From contig OZ244935.1 of assembly GCA_965222005.1 (NCBI GenBank), positions 3,906,001 through 3,970,000 on the forward strand: a DNA stretch of 64,000 nucleotides, given 5' to 3'. Within the stretch, counting starts at the first letter, position 1, and each line of letters opens with the position of its first letter. Shown in pieces: positions 1 to 7,348 of the stretch. The DNA comes from CBDCTM01 sp965222005 (lineage in GTDB: Bacteria; Bacteroidota; Bacteroidia; Chitinophagales; Saprospiraceae). The position numbers and the translations under genes were made by a program. The notes beneath the pieces are model-generated. The model did no database searches, had not been told where the DNA came from, and was given only the letters and a program-made list of their open reading frames with translations.

Positions 1-2
1 CG

Positions 3-410
3 TATGAAATAGCAACCAAAGCATCTCATCACGGTGACCAAAAAGATGTTTTATATGACCCCGCTTCAGGTGAAATGAGTTTAGGGGATGTAGTTTTAAT
101 AAAAGGAGATTGGGTAGTAGATACTGGTCATGAAGGTTGGAATGAAATCCAACCTGTAAGGTTTGTGCAAAAAATAACCACTATGGTTGATTCAAAATTT
201 CATGGGTTAAATAGAGATGATTCAGGCAATTTGGTGAAAGCAGATATTAGTTTAATAGAGAAATTTAGGGCTGAAGTGCTATCAATTTGGTGTGAATTGG
301 CTAAGGAAGCCGATAAAAATTCTGTGAGAGATGGACAAAAGGAGCCTGAGAATGATTGGCGGATTCACCCTTGTATTGATGGCTGCAAAAAAGAAGTTGT
401 CATTAAATAG
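3..410 (+). CDS. 3' part of an unrecognised gene (open at the window edge)
   Basis: The frame is open from the first bases of the window to a TAG at 408-410, giving 135 residues with no start. An ATG at 75 lies inside an apparently continuous coding frame: residues upstream of it (such as ASHHGDQKDVLYDPASGEM) read as protein, so the gene probably begins outside the window. The middle contains VVLIKGDWVVDTGHEGWNEI and then PVRFVQKI, a Trp/His-rich segment. I have a vague memory of similar segments in C-terminal parts of large polymorphic surface proteins, but I cannot name the family. The tail is charged, with two cysteines near the end. The gene is AT-rich like the next two, unlike the rest of the window, and is followed after 28 bp by a small membrane protein, so a toxin/immunity-like pair is conceivable but unsupported. 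Confidence 0.6.
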   Translation, partial: YEIATKASHHGDQKDVLYDPASGEMSLGDVVLIKGDWVVDTGHEGWNEIQPVRFVQKITTMVDSKFHGLNRDDSGNLVKADISLIEKFRAEVLSIWCELAKEADKNSVRDGQKEPENDWRIHPCIDGCKKEVVIK

Positions 411-438
411 ATTTTTTCCACACAAAAAAAATAATAAA

Positions 439-633
439 ATGAACAAATTATTCACAAATTTTTCGATTCAAGAAATTTTAATTGAAGTAATTCCTTCTTT
501 TGGAATCTCTCTTTTGCTTGCTGAACTATATTTTAAGTTTGGTAGCTTTGCATTGGAATGCATAGCATTTTTGGGAACATGGTATTTTATTGGCAATTTA
601 ATTAGCAAAATAAAGCTGAATAAAAACCAGTGA
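439..633 (+). CDS. Small membrane protein, unknown
   Basis: A 64-residue protein starting at the ATG at 439 (MNKLFTNFSIQEILIEV). An upstream in-frame start at 331 would overlap the preceding gene by 80 bp, so 439 is preferred. Residues about 12-30 (ILIEVIPSFGISLLLAELYF) and 34-53 (FALECIAFLGTWYFIGNLI) are hydrophobic and look like two membrane segments, followed by a Lys-rich tail. The family is not recognised. It sits 28 bp behind the partial gene at the window edge and has the same low GC, so the two may be co-transcribed. A role as a partner or immunity protein of the upstream product would be speculation. Confidence 0.5.
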   Translation: MNKLFTNFSIQEILIEVIPSFGISLLLAELYFKFGSFALECIAFLGTWYFIGNLISKIKLNKNQ

Positions 634-660
634 AATAAACACGGTGCAGAATAAAATGCA

Positions 661-673
661 AAACGGCAATAAT
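661..673 (+). repeat. 13-bp direct repeat, left copy
   Basis: The sequence AAACGGCAATAAT occurs here and again at 1804-1816, so the two copies bracket the TIR-like gene. The surrounding 634-835 gap also contains short hairpins (AATAAT/ATTATT around 668-686; TATAC/GTATA around 755-775) and no convincing gene; the 61-codon frame at 644-829 has no protein-like composition. The repeat is short enough to be chance. Confidence 0.35.
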
Positions 674-835
674 ATGCGACATTATTACGCTTGCATCGGC
701 TATACCCCACAAATAATTTACTTACTTATCCTGAGATGCATAGTAATCGTGTATACTTGCGTGATGCAGTATAAATTAATTCACTACGCATACGCGAGCC
801 GCTATACACAAGAAAATCCCTACAAGTAATAGAAA

Positions 836-1633
836 ATGAAATACACCCCAATAAATTGCTGGATTGTAACTACAAAAATAATTGATAGCGAAATTGATTT
901 AAATAGGAGCCCTGATTTTCAAATATTGAAAAAAAGTATATTGAAGAGAGGGTTTAGAGGGTATTTGACAAATACGAGGGAATTTGTTGAATCTCAAGAC
1001 TGGTATAACCTATTCTTATTGGGAATTGACGTATGGACCTATATTGATGGAAGTGGTATATACCAAATAGTAAATATTGATTTATCTGAAAATGAAATAT
1101 ATTTCGAGAGGTTGAATATTCCCGTTGGATATAGACCCTGGATATTCTATAGTTGGCAAAGTGATTATCCCAAAGCAAGGAGTGAGATAGAAAATGTACT
1201 AATTGACGTGATAGAAGATATTAACAAAACAAGAAACCCAAGGCAACCACTCGAATTAAAAAATTCTATGAATATAAGAGGCGGATCAAATAACATCGTT
1301 GACAAATTAAAAGAAGAAATTGATAGATCATTAATTGTAATTGCTGATTTAACCAATGTGGCAATTGTTAAAGATGTTAATGGAAAAGAGAAGAAAAAAT
1401 GGCACCCAAATTCAAATGTAGTATTTGAAATGAGCTATGCTTTTGTAAAAAAAACCAACAATCAAGTAATAATTATTAAAAAGAACAGAGCTTCAGAAGA
1501 AAACGTATCACCATTTGATTTTTATCAAAATCTAACAATGTATTACGATGATAGTCAGGATTTAAAAGATAAGCTAGTACAATCACTTTCATTATCTCTT
1601 GAAAAAATAGGGTATATAGTCAAATTGAATTAA
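836..1633 (+). CDS. TIR-like ('SWQSD') domain protein, candidate defence effector
   Basis: A 265-residue protein in two parts. Residues 1-100 form an N-terminal region I do not recognise. Residues 101-265 resemble the TIR-like domain seen in prokaryotic defence and signalling proteins: IFYSWQSD at 103-110, a second strand ending ADLTNV at 170-175, and HPNSNVVFEMSYA at 190-202 with Glu198 in the usual acidic position, then a VIIIKK strand. Members of this superfamily can hydrolyse NAD or bind nucleotides; that this protein does so is inference. No membrane segment or signal peptide is visible, so it should act in the cytoplasm. The gene is strongly AT-rich compared with genes right of 2 kb, stands alone, and is flanked by a short direct repeat, all compatible with horizontal acquisition. 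Confidence 0.65.
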   Translation: MKYTPINCWIVTTKIIDSEIDLNRSPDFQILKKSILKRGFRGYLTNTREFVESQDWYNLFLLGIDVWTYIDGSGIYQIVNIDLSENEIYFERLNIPVGYRPWIFYSWQSDYPKARSEIENVLIDVIEDINKTRNPRQPLELKNSMNIRGGSNNIVDKLKEEIDRSLIVIADLTNVAIVKDVNGKEKKKWHPNSNVVFEMSYAFVKKTNNQVIIIKKNRASEENVSPFDFYQNLTMYYDDSQDLKDKLVQSLSLSLEKIGYIVKLN

Positions 1634-1803
1634 CCCTGTGCATGCAAAATGTAAAGCGTCAAGTGTAGCTATACGCCCATACTCCACATACATTGACCGA
1701 TTAGCGGCAATTATAGCCCGGGTGCCTGATGAGCGATAGCGAATCCCAATCACCTGAGATTTATCACTGTTGAACCAAAGCATCCTATGAAATGCAATAA
1801 CTG

Positions 1804-1816
1804 AAACGGCAATAAT
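1804..1816 (+). repeat. 13-bp direct repeat, right copy
   Basis: Second copy of AAACGGCAATAAT, 1,143 bp from the copy at 661-673. With the left copy it brackets the TIR-like gene. Confidence 0.35.
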
Positions 1817-1841
1817 CCCAATCCCCCTCCACTCTCTCTTC

Positions 1842-1882
1842 ATCCCGAACATGGCCTTCTCCATTTTCGGGATTTTTTTTTA
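1842..1882 (+). terminator. Rho-independent terminator
   Basis: An 8-bp perfect stem, ATCCCGAA (1842-1849) with TTCGGGAT (1866-1873), encloses a 16-nt loop and is followed by a run of T. It would stop transcription coming from the TIR-like gene, though it lies about 210 bp beyond that stop codon. Confidence 0.6.
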
Positions 1883-1983
1883 ACTTCAGGGAGCAAATCA
1901 CATCGGCATATCGGTAACGTAAAGGCAGCCGTAGGGATAAAAAAGAAGAAGCATATATAATTTTTGTCCAAAACTACTTCCCG

Positions 1984-3576
1984 ATGAAAAACAATCCATC
2001 TCGTCTGGCTGTCCTCCTGGCACTTTGCATAATGATGGGGATCAACGGCTACGCTCAGGGCTTAGATGCTGACGCCAGCCCTGCCAACTCCAACCAATTT
2101 GACTGGGAGTGGTCGTACACTGCACTTAGTCAGATCCCTGGTTCTTCCGTCGATCCCTATTATACCGGCTTTTGGATATTGGGTGATGGCACCTACAAAA
2201 TAGAAACCATCCCCAATGCAACCTCCAGCGGCACCAGTACTTTTACCCATGCTTATGCGCAGGCAGCTGCGACATATAACGGGGTGATTTATCTGACCGA
2301 ACGTTACAGCGATACTGAGCCACCTGCGCGTATGTACAATGACAATGCGGTTATTTCTCCCTCCTTTACCCCTCAAACACCTACCCAGCAAGGCAACTTT
2401 TTGGGCAGCGAATTTATTCGCATTGACACCAACCACCACATCATTGCCGATGAAGATAAATACAATCTGTTTGCAGTAGTATATCGGCCCGAAGAAAGTA
2501 CCGTAGGCAAAGTCTATTTCTTTTACAACCACAAACTTGGCAGCGGGCCGGATGCCGGTCTGGATTATCAAAAAACCGAATTGCCGGATTATTCCAGCCC
2601 TGCCAATCTCGATGCAACTACCACCCCCTCCGGCTGGGATAGCAATTGGTCGAGCGGGAACACTGACTTTGGCGGGCGCTATGATGCTGCCCTGGCTTAT
2701 ATTTACGACGATTCTGAGCCCAGGTATAGTGGTTACAAAAAGGACTTGCGCCTCTTCCCCGTTATGCACCCGGCCGACACCCTCACCGTGAATGATCAGT
2801 ACGAATGCCTGGCCTTGCTCACCGGGCCGCAAGGCTCCGAAGTCGATCCTTATCTTGAGAGCCGCCCCGGCTGGGATACACTGGTCAATCTGCTGGGCAA
2901 TCTGGTGAAAAACAATTTGGTGAAGTTTCCCACAGGCGTAGAGGAACCTGAAGAATACTTGATCGATTTTGCCTTTACCACTCAAACGATCGTTCCGCCA
3001 ACAGATCCCAATAGTATTTGCATAAAAGAAGTGTGCAGATGCAATAACGGAGTACAGGTAATCACTTACGAACTGGAATTCTGCAATGTCGGAGAAGGTC
3101 CGGCTCAGGATATTCAGATATTAGTCAAAGATATAAATGATTATCACGAGCCATGTATCCAAAGCACCGACCCCCAGGTACAATTTGTCAATATAAGCGG
3201 CGAAGAGTGGTTGATCAAATATCAGCACCAGGGAGGTACTACCAATGTGCCGGGCGGGGAGTGCAGGTCTTTTACCTTCTCACTTATCAATAATGCAGCC
3301 GGGCAGGCAACTAATGACATGGAACTGGCTTATTGTGTGGAATTCGTTGGCGTGGGGCAGCTTTGTGGCTTGCTAAGTGATGATCCTGCTTGTGTACCTA
3401 TTGAAAGCAAATTGAGGCCATATATTGGGGCTTGCGCAAGCCACATTCAATGCACATGCGGTAGTTGTATTTTGTGTGAAAAATTTCCCTGGCTGTGCCA
3501 TCCCATAGTCATTACCGGGCTTGTACTATTACTGATAGCCGGACTGTACCTGTTATTTAGAAAAAAAACCGGGTAG
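1984..3576 (+). CDS. Membrane-anchored Cys-rich surface protein, partner of the CHAT protein
   Basis: A 530-residue exported protein of unrecognised family. Residues 1-25 are a signal peptide (RLAVLLALCIMMGINGYAQG). Residues about 26-320 form a large domain rich in Tyr, Asp, Thr and Pro with no motif I can name. Residues about 335-455 look like a beta-sandwich of the DUF11/CARDB-like type (strands YELEFCNVGEGPAQDIQILV and RSFTFSLINNAAG). A dense cysteine cluster (CASHIQCTCGSCILC, then a further Cys) lies immediately before a C-terminal membrane helix (ITGLVLLLIAGLYLLF) and a short basic tail RKKTG. This predicts a type-I topology with the bulk outside the cytoplasm. The stop is only 4 bp before the start of the TPR-CHAT protease, so the two are almost certainly one transcript. 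It could be a substrate, scaffold or regulator of that protease. Confidence 0.75.
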   Translation: MKNNPSRLAVLLALCIMMGINGYAQGLDADASPANSNQFDWEWSYTALSQIPGSSVDPYYTGFWILGDGTYKIETIPNATSSGTSTFTHAYAQAAATYNGVIYLTERYSDTEPPARMYNDNAVISPSFTPQTPTQQGNFLGSEFIRIDTNHHIIADEDKYNLFAVVYRPEESTVGKVYFFYNHKLGSGPDAGLDYQKTELPDYSSPANLDATTTPSGWDSNWSSGNTDFGGRYDAALAYIYDDSEPRYSGYKKDLRLFPVMHPADTLTVNDQYECLALLTGPQGSEVDPYLESRPGWDTLVNLLGNLVKNNLVKFPTGVEEPEEYLIDFAFTTQTIVPPTDPNSICIKEVCRCNNGVQVITYELEFCNVGEGPAQDIQILVKDINDYHEPCIQSTDPQVQFVNISGEEWLIKYQHQGGTTNVPGGECRSFTFSLINNAAGQATNDMELAYCVEFVGVGQLCGLLSDDPACVPIESKLRPYIGACASHIQCTCGSCILCEKFPWLCHPIVITGLVLLLIAGLYLLFRKKTG

Positions 3577-3580
3577 GTGG

Positions 3581-6508
3581 ATGAATACAACATTTTGGGC
3601 AATAGTATATCAATCCTTTCTGATCGTCCTGGCTGTGTTGCGCTGGTCAGGACCACTGCCAGCCAACCCCGACTCGCTTGTAGCTTTTCAGGCCAAGGCT
3701 CAAAGCCTGGCTTTTCTGGAGGCAGGCCAGCGGGATAGTGCCGATTACTACTTTTACCGCTCGCTCAGTTTCTTTTCTCTCCAGGATAATCTCGTGGAAG
3801 CGCTTCGCTTGTATGCTGGTTTTGCCAAGGTGTTGCGTAATAAGTCAAATAATCCACAAGCATCGCTGGCCGTGCTTCGCGAAAGCTATGATGGCTTGTG
3901 GCGGGTACCAGCAACCGAAGCTGAAGGCGTCCGCCTGGCTTGGAATCATGCCAACGAAGGATACGGCTGTAAGCGTCTCGGTAATTTTAGTTGCGCACGC
4001 GATGCCTATGAAAAGGCAAGGGAAGTGTATCTGCAATTCAAAAAAGAAGATTTTGCCATTGCACATTACATCTATTCGGAACTAGGTAACCTTTATACCC
4101 GGCTTGGCGATTATGAACGGGCGCTGTATTACCTCGAAAGGACCTACCGGGCCAGAGCAAAGGAAAAGCAATACTCCAAAGCTGCAGAAACGCTTAACGA
4201 CATCGGTATTATTTACCAGTCATTGGGAAGATTTAATAAAGCGGTAAATAGCTGTATGAAGGGCTTGCAGTTGCCAAAGGTAGAGCCGCTTTCCCAAAGT
4301 ATGCTACAGGTAAACCTGGGCCTGGCTTATTTACATCAGGGCAAGCTGCAGGCTTGCCGAAAATATTCCAACGAAGCAATCCGCCAGTTGGAGCAATTGA
4401 AAAACGGAAGGCAGACTCGTCAGGCAATGTTATACAAAGCCTCGGCTCTGGAAAATTTGGCGCGAAGCTACGAAGGGAGCTTGCAGCCAGCTCAAGCACT
4501 TCGATATTATAAAAAATCTTTGCAAACGTTGGAGGAGGTATATGGTACTACACAACGCAGGGAGATAGCAAAGGTGTTGGTGCGTATTGCCAGGGTGCAA
4601 TTAAGTCTGAAATGGACAGGTAAAGCCATGCAAAGTCTCCTATCGGCCACAAATGCACTACTACCCAATTGGCTCTTTGGGCAAAATGAGGCCTTACCCA
4701 GCCCGGATGAGCTGTATGCAGAAAATACCTTCCAGGCTATTTTTGAAGCTCAGGCGAATGCTTTCGAACAGAAATATCGGCAGAATGGCTCGTTGGATGA
4801 TTTGGAAAAAGCGCTTCGGTGTTTTGAGCTAATGGATATAGTAGGGCAAATGCTGTGGAGCCATTATTGGTTCGAATCTGATAAGCGAATCCAATTGCAT
4901 GGTACAGTACAAGGTTTGGAAAAAGCGATGCAATTGGGATTTGAATTGTATAGCAAAGCACCATCGAAACCATTAATGAGGCGCCTTTTTGCACTTTGTG
5001 AGCGGGGTAAAAACCGCTTGCTATTGGAAAGCTTGCTCGACCCTTTGAAGCCAGCTAACGCATCGCTATCAGACGGGCTTCAGCATGCGGTACGGCAGTT
5101 GGCGGATCAAATGGTGCTATTGGAAAAGCAACTCTTTGATTTGAAAGGCGAAAAGGATGACCTGCGCAAGGACTCTGTCAAAGCCTTGCTCTTTGAATTG
5201 AAAAAGGAGCAAATACTTTTGCGAAAAGAACTCGAAAGTGCTCATCCTCAGTTTGCCGATTGGCTTTTTCGCGATTCCACTACCGACTTATCTGTCTTGC
5301 AGCAACGCCTTCAAAGTGATGAGTGCTTACTGGATTATTTTCTGGGCGATAGCAGCCTGTTTGTGTTTGTAATTAAACCTAACTCCAGCCAACTTCACCG
5401 CTTACCTTTTGACGGCCAGATCAGGACACAGATAACTGCCATGAGAGCTGGTATATATGGGTACCAATTATCTGATCAGCAATCTGAGGCACTTTACAAT
5501 TCTACTTCTAAGCAATACGCTCGCGCAGCTCACCAGCTTTACCAAATCCTGATTGAACCTTTAAAGAGTGATCTGTCAGAAAAGCTCATTATCATTCCTG
5601 ACGGTGTGTTGGGCTATTTGCCCTTTGAAGCCTTACTTACAAAGCCGGCTGGCAGCCCGCCATTGCCTTTTAATGAATTATCCTATTTTATTCGACAAAA
5701 AACGATTAGCTATTCCTATTCTGCCAATCTGCTAATGCGTATGGAGCAATACCCTTTCCGTAGAAGTAGCAATAGACTGCTGGCCGTGGCACCTGTGTTT
5801 GAAACTGAGCAACAGATTGTGACAAGTGGGGCGCGAGATGATTTAGGCCCCTTGCATTTTAACATCCAAGAAGCAGAGTCTATAGTTGAGCTGATGGGGG
5901 GAGAATGTTTGTTGGGGGCTAAGGCTACCAAAGCCACTTTCCAGGCTATGGCTTCCGATTACAATATTCTTCACCTGGCTACTCATGGCAAAGCTAATGA
6001 CATCAGAGGTGATTTTGCCTTTTTGGCTTTTACCAACTCGGGAAATGATAAAATGGACTACTTATTGTTCAACCGAGAACTTTATCAGATGAACCTACCT
6101 GCTGATATGGTCGTATTGTCAGCCTGCGAAACGGGTATTGGAGAATTGCAAAAAGGTGAGGGTATCGTAAGTATGACCAGCGGTTTTGTCAAAGCAGGAG
6201 TGAAAAGCATTATCACCAGCCTTTGGAGTGTAAACGACCAGGTAAGCGCTGATTTGATGCGTGGCTTTTATAAAAAATTGTTGGAAGGAAATAATAAAGC
6301 GGAAGCCATCCAACAAGCCAAACTATTCTATCTTAACCCGCCCAATCCAGCACTCGCTCATCCTTACTTCTGGGCCGGATTCGTTGCTATTGGTGATATG
6401 GAAGCCTTGCAATTTAAACCAAAAACATCAACATTCACCTGGCACTGGGTTGGACTGGCTGCTTTGCTCGTATTTGCATTCTTGTTCTTACGACAATTGC
6501 GCCAATAA
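3581..6508 (+). CDS. Exported TPR-CHAT (caspase-like) protease
   Basis: A 975-residue protein. The N-terminus (MNTTFWAIVYQSFLIVLAVL) is a signal or anchor segment. Residues about 100-370 contain repeated tetratricopeptide motifs (for example YSELGNLYTRLGDYERALYY and LNDIGIIYQSLGRFNKAVNS). A long helical linker follows, and the C-terminal third is a CHAT domain with the caspase-like dyad visible: HLATHG with His802 and LSACETG with Cys849. The family signatures GEGIVSMTSGFVKAG, SLWSVND and PYFWAGFVAIGD are also present. Residues about 953-970 are a membrane helix (WVGLAALLVFAFLFL) before a short basic end. CHAT peptidases are clan CD cysteine proteases. The predicted location of the catalytic domain is the periplasm, unlike the cytoplasmic CHAT proteases of CRISPR systems. 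It follows the Cys-rich surface protein by 4 bp. Confidence 0.88.
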   Translation: MNTTFWAIVYQSFLIVLAVLRWSGPLPANPDSLVAFQAKAQSLAFLEAGQRDSADYYFYRSLSFFSLQDNLVEALRLYAGFAKVLRNKSNNPQASLAVLRESYDGLWRVPATEAEGVRLAWNHANEGYGCKRLGNFSCARDAYEKAREVYLQFKKEDFAIAHYIYSELGNLYTRLGDYERALYYLERTYRARAKEKQYSKAAETLNDIGIIYQSLGRFNKAVNSCMKGLQLPKVEPLSQSMLQVNLGLAYLHQGKLQACRKYSNEAIRQLEQLKNGRQTRQAMLYKASALENLARSYEGSLQPAQALRYYKKSLQTLEEVYGTTQRREIAKVLVRIARVQLSLKWTGKAMQSLLSATNALLPNWLFGQNEALPSPDELYAENTFQAIFEAQANAFEQKYRQNGSLDDLEKALRCFELMDIVGQMLWSHYWFESDKRIQLHGTVQGLEKAMQLGFELYSKAPSKPLMRRLFALCERGKNRLLLESLLDPLKPANASLSDGLQHAVRQLADQMVLLEKQLFDLKGEKDDLRKDSVKALLFELKKEQILLRKELESAHPQFADWLFRDSTTDLSVLQQRLQSDECLLDYFLGDSSLFVFVIKPNSSQLHRLPFDGQIRTQITAMRAGIYGYQLSDQQSEALYNSTSKQYARAAHQLYQILIEPLKSDLSEKLIIIPDGVLGYLPFEALLTKPAGSPPLPFNELSYFIRQKTISYSYSANLLMRMEQYPFRRSSNRLLAVAPVFETEQQIVTSGARDDLGPLHFNIQEAESIVELMGGECLLGAKATKATFQAMASDYNILHLATHGKANDIRGDFAFLAFTNSGNDKMDYLLFNRELYQMNLPADMVVLSACETGIGELQKGEGIVSMTSGFVKAGVKSIITSLWSVNDQVSADLMRGFYKKLLEGNNKAEAIQQAKLFYLNPPNPALAHPYFWAGFVAIGDMEALQFKPKTSTFTWHWVGLAALLVFAFLFLRQLRQ

Positions 6509-6575
6509 TCCCTACCTTAGCGCCACACCCCATGCCACATCTAGTCTTCTGCTAGGCAGGCTCAAACCCACTTAG

Positions 6576-7187
6576 ATGCTCCTTTCTATCCACCCCGACA
6601 ATCCCAACCCCCGCCACATCAAGCAGGTCGTTGAGGTATTGGTAGGTGGGGGCATCATCATCTATCCTACTGACACGGTATATGGCTTAGGGTGTGATAT
6701 TTTTCAACCGAAAGCCGTAGAACGCATCGCCCGATTGCGCAGCTTAGATCCTACCAAAGCCAACCTCACCTTTATCTGCCAGGACATTAGCCAACTTTCC
6801 GGTTATTGCAAACAGTTGGACAACCAGGTCTTTAAAATGTTGAAGCGCAATGTGCCGGGGCCTTTCACCTTCCTGTTTAGAGCAAGCCAACAGTTGCCTA
6901 AGGTGCTGAAAAATCGACGCAAAACGATTGGCATTCGCATCCCTGATCATCCAATTGTGCAGCATATCGTAGCGGCGCTGGGGCATCCGATCCTATCAAT
7001 TTCGCTGAAGTCGGATGATGCAATAATCGAATACCTGACTGATCCTTATGAAATCAATGAACAATTTGGCAGACAGGTCGATTTGGTAATCGACGGTGGA
7101 GTGGGGGGCAATCGGCCCAGTACAGTGGTGGATTGTACTGGCAGTGAAATTAATATTATTCGAGAAGGCTTGGCGGAGTTGCGCTAA
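6576..7187 (+). CDS. Sua5/YciO/YrdC/YwlC family protein, YciO-like
   Basis: A 203-residue protein close to the length of E. coli YciO (about 206). The family core is clear: GGGIIIYPTDTVYGLGCD near residues 25-42, a loop ARLRSLDPTKANLTFIC, the segment VPGPFTFLF, the conserved IGIRIPDHP and the PSTVVDC strand near the end. The family binds dsRNA and L-threonylcarbamoyl-AMP; TsaC/Sua5 members make that intermediate for the t6A modification of tRNA. The single-domain size and the start SIHPDNPNPRHI resemble YciO more than Sua5, so enzymatic activity should not be assumed. It starts 67 bp after the CHAT gene and may be read from the same transcript. Confidence 0.85.
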   Translation: MLLSIHPDNPNPRHIKQVVEVLVGGGIIIYPTDTVYGLGCDIFQPKAVERIARLRSLDPTKANLTFICQDISQLSGYCKQLDNQVFKMLKRNVPGPFTFLFRASQQLPKVLKNRRKTIGIRIPDHPIVQHIVAALGHPILSISLKSDDAIIEYLTDPYEINEQFGRQVDLVIDGGVGGNRPSTVVDCTGSEINIIREGLAELR

Positions 7188-7308
7188 ATTGAATGTTCAC
7201 TTTATTTAAACCATTGAATATCAGACCCTTTTGTATGAAGAAAAAATGAATTCAATGAATTGTAGGTGATCTGACAACAATCTTCAAGGGCATTCCGAAT
7301 GGAGACCT

Positions 7309-7316
7309 TATATTTG
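7309..7316 (+). promoter_or_regulatory. Bacteroidota -7 promoter box for the TonB receptor gene
   Basis: TATATTTG matches TAnnTTTG exactly and lies 33 bp before the ATG at 7349. No good TTTG -33 element is seen at the usual spacing. Confidence 0.55.
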
Positions 7317-7348
7317 TACACTTTTTCCACTTACAATTGATTGATTGA

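Larger units (their letters stand above)
1634..1983. other. Non-coding gap between the TIR-like gene and the CHAT operon
   Basis: This 350-bp stretch holds the right copy of a 13-bp repeat (1804-1816), a terminator hairpin (1842-1882) and, just before the next gene, a TA-rich stretch ending in a T-run and TTTTTG around 1957-1969. That stretch resembles, but does not exactly match, the TAnnTTTG -7 box. A minus-strand open frame at 1592-1864 would overlap the TIR-like gene and has no recognisable protein features. GC content rises sharply around 1.9 kb, marking the edge of the AT-rich patch. Confidence 0.5.

Noticed and set aside
644..829. 61-codon open frame on the plus strand
   Set aside because: Composition is dominated by Tyr, Ile, Cys and His as in translated non-coding DNA, and it lies over small hairpins in a gap.
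1592..1864. 90-codon minus-strand frame after the TIR-like gene
   Set aside because: It overlaps the TIR-like gene and the terminator, and has no signal, motif or promoter.
2062..2985. 307-codon minus-strand frame
   Set aside because: It is the shadow of the Cys-rich surface protein gene, whose signal peptide, domains and operon position are convincing.
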